The translations under genes were made by a program, and so were the position numbers. From Rachicladosporium sp. CCFEE 5018 (Eukaryota > Ascomycota > Dothideomycetes > Cladosporiales > Cladosporiaceae), in NCBI GenBank assembly GCA_002077045.2, contig KZ111141.1:1934546-1967338 (forward strand): 32,793 nucleotides of DNA, given 5' to 3'. The notes beneath the pieces are model-generated. The model was not told where the DNA came from. It worked only from the letters and a program-made list of their open reading frames with translations, and did not search any database. Below are positions 29,283 to 32,793 of the stretch, piece by piece. The first letter of the stretch is position 1; every line of letters starts with the position of its first letter.

Positions 29283-31772
29283 TTAGCCCCCTCGCCCCCC
29301 TCTCCCCCTCCCTCTGCCCCCATTCCCAGTTCCCCTCGGCCTACACCCCTCACAATACCAGCTCTCCTCCTCCCCCGGCATGCGCTCCAAATCCGTGCAC
29401 CCGAGATGAAACCACTCCCTCTCACACTTCGGGTTATCGCACCCAACCATAGCCCCGTAGCTCCCCCGTTGACAGTAACAATACTTCGGCTCCGAAGGGT
29501 CATCTGGATCAGGTGACAAAGAAGCGGCGTCTTCGTCATCTGTGGGCGGAGCTTCGTCGGGTTCGGGGGAGGAGTCTGGGGCTGGCTGCTGAGGGGGCCG
29601 GAGTTGCATTTGGGGTGTTGGTGGGGCGGAGGAGGAGGCGAGGGAGTCGAGGTCGGGGTCTGCTGTTGAGGGCTGGAGGGGAGGCGCGGGGGAGGGCGAG
29701 GCGGAAGGTGTTGAGAGGGGAGCTGGTGATTGGGCGCCGTCGCTGACTCGAGCTGAGGCTGGTCGTGTTGCCTTCATAGGGGCAGCCGCTTCGCCTTCCC
29801 TGCCCGCATCCTCCCGCGTAGACACGATATCCTGGTCGTTCGTCGTATACGGCATATTCGTATCCTCATCTCCGCCCTGCACCTCGCCATTCGCTTCACT
29901 CTGTTTCCTCCGCGCCGTCCCTGGTCTGCTGCCCTCGTTCAATGGTCTTCCAAACCTTTCCCCATCGCTTCCGCTGTCCAATTCTTCCCCATCAGCGCCT
30001 CGGTTCATATCCGGGCTCTTGTTGAACGGGGCGATCTGCCGCATTAATCCACTCATGCTGCCGCCATGCGAGCTCCTCACATGTCCCATTCGAGGCACAC
30101 TCGGCTCGATCGAAGGCGATGCCGCTGCGGCATTGTTATTGCGCAGAGAGCGCGTAGATCGTGTTCGCGACATCTGAACACCAGTGTCTGACGTCTCCGC
30201 ACGAGGCGTGCCGGGCTTGGACGCGTTCTTGGAGGAGTTTGAGCGCGACACTGGCGGTCGTGCAGGCTCGGTGGCTTCTTGCCGCAGCTTCGGAGGGTCG
30301 AATTCAGGCACGACTTCGTCGCCTGTCTCGCGCGGACGCTTGCGTGTGCTGTGCTTCGTGCCGTTCTGACGAGGCGCACTCGGCTCGGGAATGCCATCGT
30401 CTGCGTTGAGCGTCTGGCGCAGAGTCGTAGTGCTATTAGTGCGCATGCGATTACTCGCCGGACGCGTGCTCGGAGGGTCCATCGTCGCTGTCGCGAAAGA
30501 GCCTTGCAATGGGCTACTAGCCAATGCCGGACTTGCGTGTGCGTTGGTGATGCCCTTCCTCTTCGCTGGCAGGGTCGTCGGACCCGCAGCCTTCGCCTTG
30601 TGCTTCTTCACGCCTTCTCCCAACGGCGTACTTCTAGGCACATCCCTGGCAGCCTTGCCCTTGCCAGTGCTGCTGATCTGCCTTTCCATGGCAGGAGGAA
30701 AGATACCCTTCTCCAGCTTCCTCCTCTTGACTGGCTCGCCGTTCGTTGAGATGCCTAATCCAAGCACGCCCTTTCCTTTCGCTCCCTTACCGACAGTCTT
30801 CTTCGGTCTCTCCTCGAACTCCGAATCTTGCTGCTCTCGGCTTCGTCCCTTGTGCTTCTCTTTCGCGGCCTCTCTGCCAGCCTCCCTCCTTACCGCCGCG
30901 ATCTCGCTCTCATGCACTGCGTTCGCTGCGGCTGCCAAGCTGTTCGTCGCTGCAATTTCCCTCCGATTCCTCTCCGCGGCGGCAGGAGGTAAAGGCTTGC
31001 TCTTCTGCCGATTATCGCTGTATGCCCAATGCGTCATACTCCCTAGTCTCGCCTCCTCTGGAATCTCAGCCTCCACATGCGGCATAACGCTGTCCAGTCG
31101 CATCAACTGCTGGTTCAGCACCCTCTTCGCCTCAGCAAGCACAACATTCTTCTCGTCCAAATTCCCCAGCAGCCCGCCAGCCACAATCCTCAGCTCGTGA
31201 AACTGTCTCCGTCTCGTCAAATCCTCCTCGCTCTCCGCCATCGCGATATCTTCACCGATCACAGAGCCCGGAGCACTATGCTGACTCTCAAGCCTGTATG
31301 GTGCGACTCCATTGACCAAACTCACATTCGCGCTCCCAATGACACTATTACCCGCCGTGAAGCTCATCATGCCTGCTCCCTGCGCTCCCTCCCCTCTCGC
31401 AGGCACAGGAAACGTCATGCACGTCTCCGCCAGCTCCCCAAGCCGTTCTGTAGGCCCAAACGTCTTGGCCTCCACTTCACGCATCAGTGTGAACTGCCTC
31501 ATGACCTCTTTCGGCAGCGCGGTGATGGCGTCTGTGAAGTAGGTCAAGGCGGGGAAGAAGCCCGCCGCTGTCGTGGGATCCAGAGGAAGGTTAGGCGGGG
31601 TCTCGGCAGAGGGGCCATAGTTGCGGGCGTAGTAGTTCGTGGGCCTGTTGGCGGTTGGGCGAACGGCGCGGCCGGAGGTTGTGGTGCGGCGGGGCGGGTT
31701 GGAGGGGTCGGCCATCATAGTGGTAGGGTGGAGCAGAGAGGCTTTCCTCACTGTCGTCCCCGCTGGAGGCAT
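29283..31772 (-). CDS. ING-family PHD-finger chromatin protein (Pho23/Yng-like)
   Basis: Single-exon frame of 829 residues from ATG 31772. Two adjacent ATGs at 31718 and 31715 (MMADPS) are alternative starts. The N-terminal ING helical region is seen in two parts: ALTYFTDAITALPKEVMRQF with LMREVEAKTFGP, and after an insertion of about 80 residues, FHELRIVAGGLLGNLDEKN with LAEAKRVLNQQLMRLDS. A long disordered basic, Ser/Pro-rich region follows (about 500 residues). The PHD finger at about 764-811 has the C4-H-C3 zinc ligands (YCYC, GCDNPKC, WFHLGC, WYCEGC) and the ING-type GSYGAMVGCDN loop, which reads histone H3 trimethylated at lysine 4. The tail is RG-rich. ING proteins are subunits of histone acetyltransferase or Rpd3L deacetylase complexes; which one is not decided here. 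It is much longer than the yeast homologues. Confidence 0.92.
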   Translation of the reverse strand: MPPAGTTVRKASLLHPTTMMADPSNPPRRTTTSGRAVRPTANRPTNYYARNYGPSAETPPNLPLDPTTAAGFFPALTYFTDAITALPKEVMRQFTLMREVEAKTFGPTERLGELAETCMTFPVPARGEGAQGAGMMSFTAGNSVIGSANVSLVNGVAPYRLESQHSAPGSVIGEDIAMAESEEDLTRRRQFHELRIVAGGLLGNLDEKNVVLAEAKRVLNQQLMRLDSVMPHVEAEIPEEARLGSMTHWAYSDNRQKSKPLPPAAAERNRREIAATNSLAAAANAVHESEIAAVRREAGREAAKEKHKGRSREQQDSEFEERPKKTVGKGAKGKGVLGLGISTNGEPVKRRKLEKGIFPPAMERQISSTGKGKAARDVPRSTPLGEGVKKHKAKAAGPTTLPAKRKGITNAHASPALASSPLQGSFATATMDPPSTRPASNRMRTNSTTTLRQTLNADDGIPEPSAPRQNGTKHSTRKRPRETGDEVVPEFDPPKLRQEATEPARPPVSRSNSSKNASKPGTPRAETSDTGVQMSRTRSTRSLRNNNAAAASPSIEPSVPRMGHVRSSHGGSMSGLMRQIAPFNKSPDMNRGADGEELDSGSDGERFGRPLNEGSRPGTARRKQSEANGEVQGGDEDTNMPYTTNDQDIVSTREDAGREGEAAAPMKATRPASARVSDGAQSPAPLSTPSASPSPAPPLQPSTADPDLDSLASSSAPPTPQMQLRPPQQPAPDSSPEPDEAPPTDDEDAASLSPDPDDPSEPKYCYCQRGSYGAMVGCDNPKCEREWFHLGCTDLERMPGEEESWYCEGCRPRGTGNGGRGRGRGGRGG

Positions 31773-32251
31773 GGTGGTGGTCGGCCGTGGATTGGCTCAG
31801 AGGGAGGAATGTCGCGACGCGGTGGTGGTGGGTGTAGGGTACTGCAGCGCTTCGGAGGATTATGGCATACTGCGTGAGATGATCATCGAGCCTTACGGTG
31901 TAGCGAATGACGTGACAACTATCATAAGGCAGGTCATAGAGTATGGAAGAGTAAATGATTGACAAAAGCTGAGCAAGCTCTCCGCTCCAGCACATGCATC
32001 GACACGCTCACGCTACGGTACAACCCTAATTCGGGTTATCTGCGCACTCATTCCGCGCCAACTACGTCACAGGCACTGGGGGTGTCAACGAGGGTCGAAA
32101 GGCTTGCTGAAATAACAGCAAATTGATTCACCCGAATCATTCAATGCCATTCAATGCATCTCCCCTCGCTCCAAAAGCAGCATGGTATAATGCATCTCAT
32201 CTATTCCGCGTCCCACCCCACAGCTCCCCTCCCTCCTCCCCGTGCATCCTA
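31773..32251. promoter_or_regulatory. Intergenic, promoter of the ING-family gene
   Basis: About 480 bases between the ING gene start and the stop of the gene at the window edge, both on the minus strand. The 32210-32250 stretch is pyrimidine-rich on the plus strand. I see no other feature. Confidence 0.4.
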
Positions 32252-32791
32252 CTAACTCGCCCTCCTCACCCTCATCTCCACAACCTCCTCCTCACTACTC
32301 CCCCCCTCATCTTCCTCCGCACTACTCCCCTCCCCAACCGGATCAGCAAAAGGCCCCTCCCCAAGCACCAACTTCCGATCAAACGCACTCTCCATCCCCT
32401 CCCCCTCCTCATCCTCTTCCTCCTCATCCGAAGAATCCAGCATATGCCTCTCCTTCGCCTCCGTCGTGCTCGGCCGTCGTTGCCGCTGCTTCTGGCTCCT
32501 CCGCCGCAGTAGGCCAGACTCGTCGACGTCGTCGCCGCCGGAGTGGCGGAGTACGCTATTCTCGTCGTCTGAAGACCCGTCGGTGGAGTCGGAGGAGTTG
32601 ATGTCATCGACGTCCTGCGCGCCATCGCTACTGCCGGTTGCTGCGCAGTCTTTTGCAACGCTATCGAGGCCGGAGATGTGGAGGCCTGCTTCCTGGAGCT
32701 CGCGGTCGGTGGCGGGGCCAAGGTCGGTGGCTAGACTGTCTGGCTCTAAGGGAAGCTGGTTCGCGGTTTCTATGGCCGTTGCGTCTGCGGC
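32252..32791 (-). CDS. Acidic C-terminus of a gene cut by the window edge
   Basis: On the minus strand a frame is open from the window edge (first full codon 32791-32789) to TAG at 32254-32252, 179 codons with no stop. No start is needed, because the gene continues beyond the window. The sequence is protein-like and acidic. It begins with a segment containing LPLEPDSLATDLGPATDRELQEAGL, continues through Asp/Ser-rich stretches (DDINSSDSTDGSSDDEN) and a basic patch (RRRSQKQRQRRPS), and ends with MLDSSDEEEEDEEGEGMES, FDRKLVLGEGPFADPVG and EEEVVEMRVRRAS. The SSDDE and SSDEEEE runs resemble casein kinase 2 sites. I do not recognise the family from this tail. A competing frame at 32272-32721 in the same strand has biased Arg/Ala composition and is taken as a shadow. 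Confidence 0.65.
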   Translation of the reverse strand, partial: AADATAIETANQLPLEPDSLATDLGPATDRELQEAGLHISGLDSVAKDCAATGSSDGAQDVDDINSSDSTDGSSDDENSVLRHSGGDDVDESGLLRRRSQKQRQRRPSTTEAKERHMLDSSDEEEEDEEGEGMESAFDRKLVLGEGPFADPVGEGSSAEEDEGGSSEEEVVEMRVRRAS

Positions 32792-32793
32792 GT

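Noticed and set aside
30391..31200. Plus-strand frame of 269 codons antisense to the ING-family gene
   Set aside because: The minus strand here encodes a recognisable ING/PHD protein; this frame is the Leu/Ser/Ala-rich complement of Lys/Arg/Glu-rich coding sequence.
32272..32721. Minus-strand frame of 149 codons at the window edge
   Set aside because: Arg/Ala/Thr-biased composition typical of a shifted frame; the overlapping acidic frame is longer and protein-like.
1..32793. Biosynthetic gene cluster, transposon, CRISPR or RIP-mutated island
   Set aside because: No polyketide, peptide-synthetase or terpene core enzyme, no transposase or long terminal repeats, no regularly spaced repeats, and no AT-rich stop-riddled tracts were seen.

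Overview
The window is nuclear DNA from a filamentous ascomycete (Pezizomycotina; a Dothideomycete is my guess, not shown). The coding frames are interrupted by short introns, mostly 50-67 nt, with GT...AG borders and CTGAC/CTAAC-like branch sites. Genes lie singly on both strands with 0.2-1.6 kb spacers. The families present are typical of fungi: GH3 beta-glucosidase, Vcx1 Ca2+/H+ exchanger, Dlt1, Gpi18 mannosyltransferase, Dfg5/Dcw1 GH76, ING/PHD protein and DUF7730. There is no operon structure, CRISPR array, phage, transposase or recognisable secondary-metabolite core enzyme.

Left third (1-12.5 kb). A 5'-truncated secreted GH3 beta-glucosidase with an odd low-complexity tail (1-1062) is followed by a basic disordered protein on the minus strand (1558-3051, 5' end unresolved). 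Next come the vacuolar Ca2+/H+ exchanger VCX1 (4391-6057, three exons, the first only 4 coding bases), the C-terminal half of a Zn2Cys6-type regulator without its DNA-binding domain (7055-7864), and a large disordered, probably nuclear protein rich in S/T-P-x-K/R motifs (9415-12461).

Middle (12.5-25 kb). A gene-poor 1.6 kb stretch leads to a doubtful small gene (14093-14587). It converges on DLT1 (14572-15800), which reads only if a one-base frameshift is allowed. A conserved membrane-anchored coiled-coil protein of unknown role (16523-18339), GPI18 (18569-20145), a conserved unknown protein (21268-23190) and a DUF7730/F-box-like protein (24146-25006) follow.

Right third (25-32.8 kb), all on the minus strand. 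It holds a four-exon zinc alcohol/butanediol dehydrogenase (25329-26588), a GPI-anchored GH76 Dfg5/Dcw1 cell-wall enzyme (27186-28669), an ING-family PHD-finger chromatin protein (29283-31772), and the acidic C-terminus of a gene cut by the window edge (32252-32791).

Functionally the genes are mostly independent housekeeping functions. The only thematic link is the cell surface: Gpi18 builds GPI anchors, Dfg5/Dcw1 is GPI-anchored and acts on GPI-linked mannan, and the GH3 enzyme is secreted. I found no convincing novel multi-gene system. The points most worth checking are the DLT1 frameshift, the regulator lacking its zinc cluster, the 3' end of GPI18, the tail of the GH3 enzyme, and three conserved genes of unknown function.
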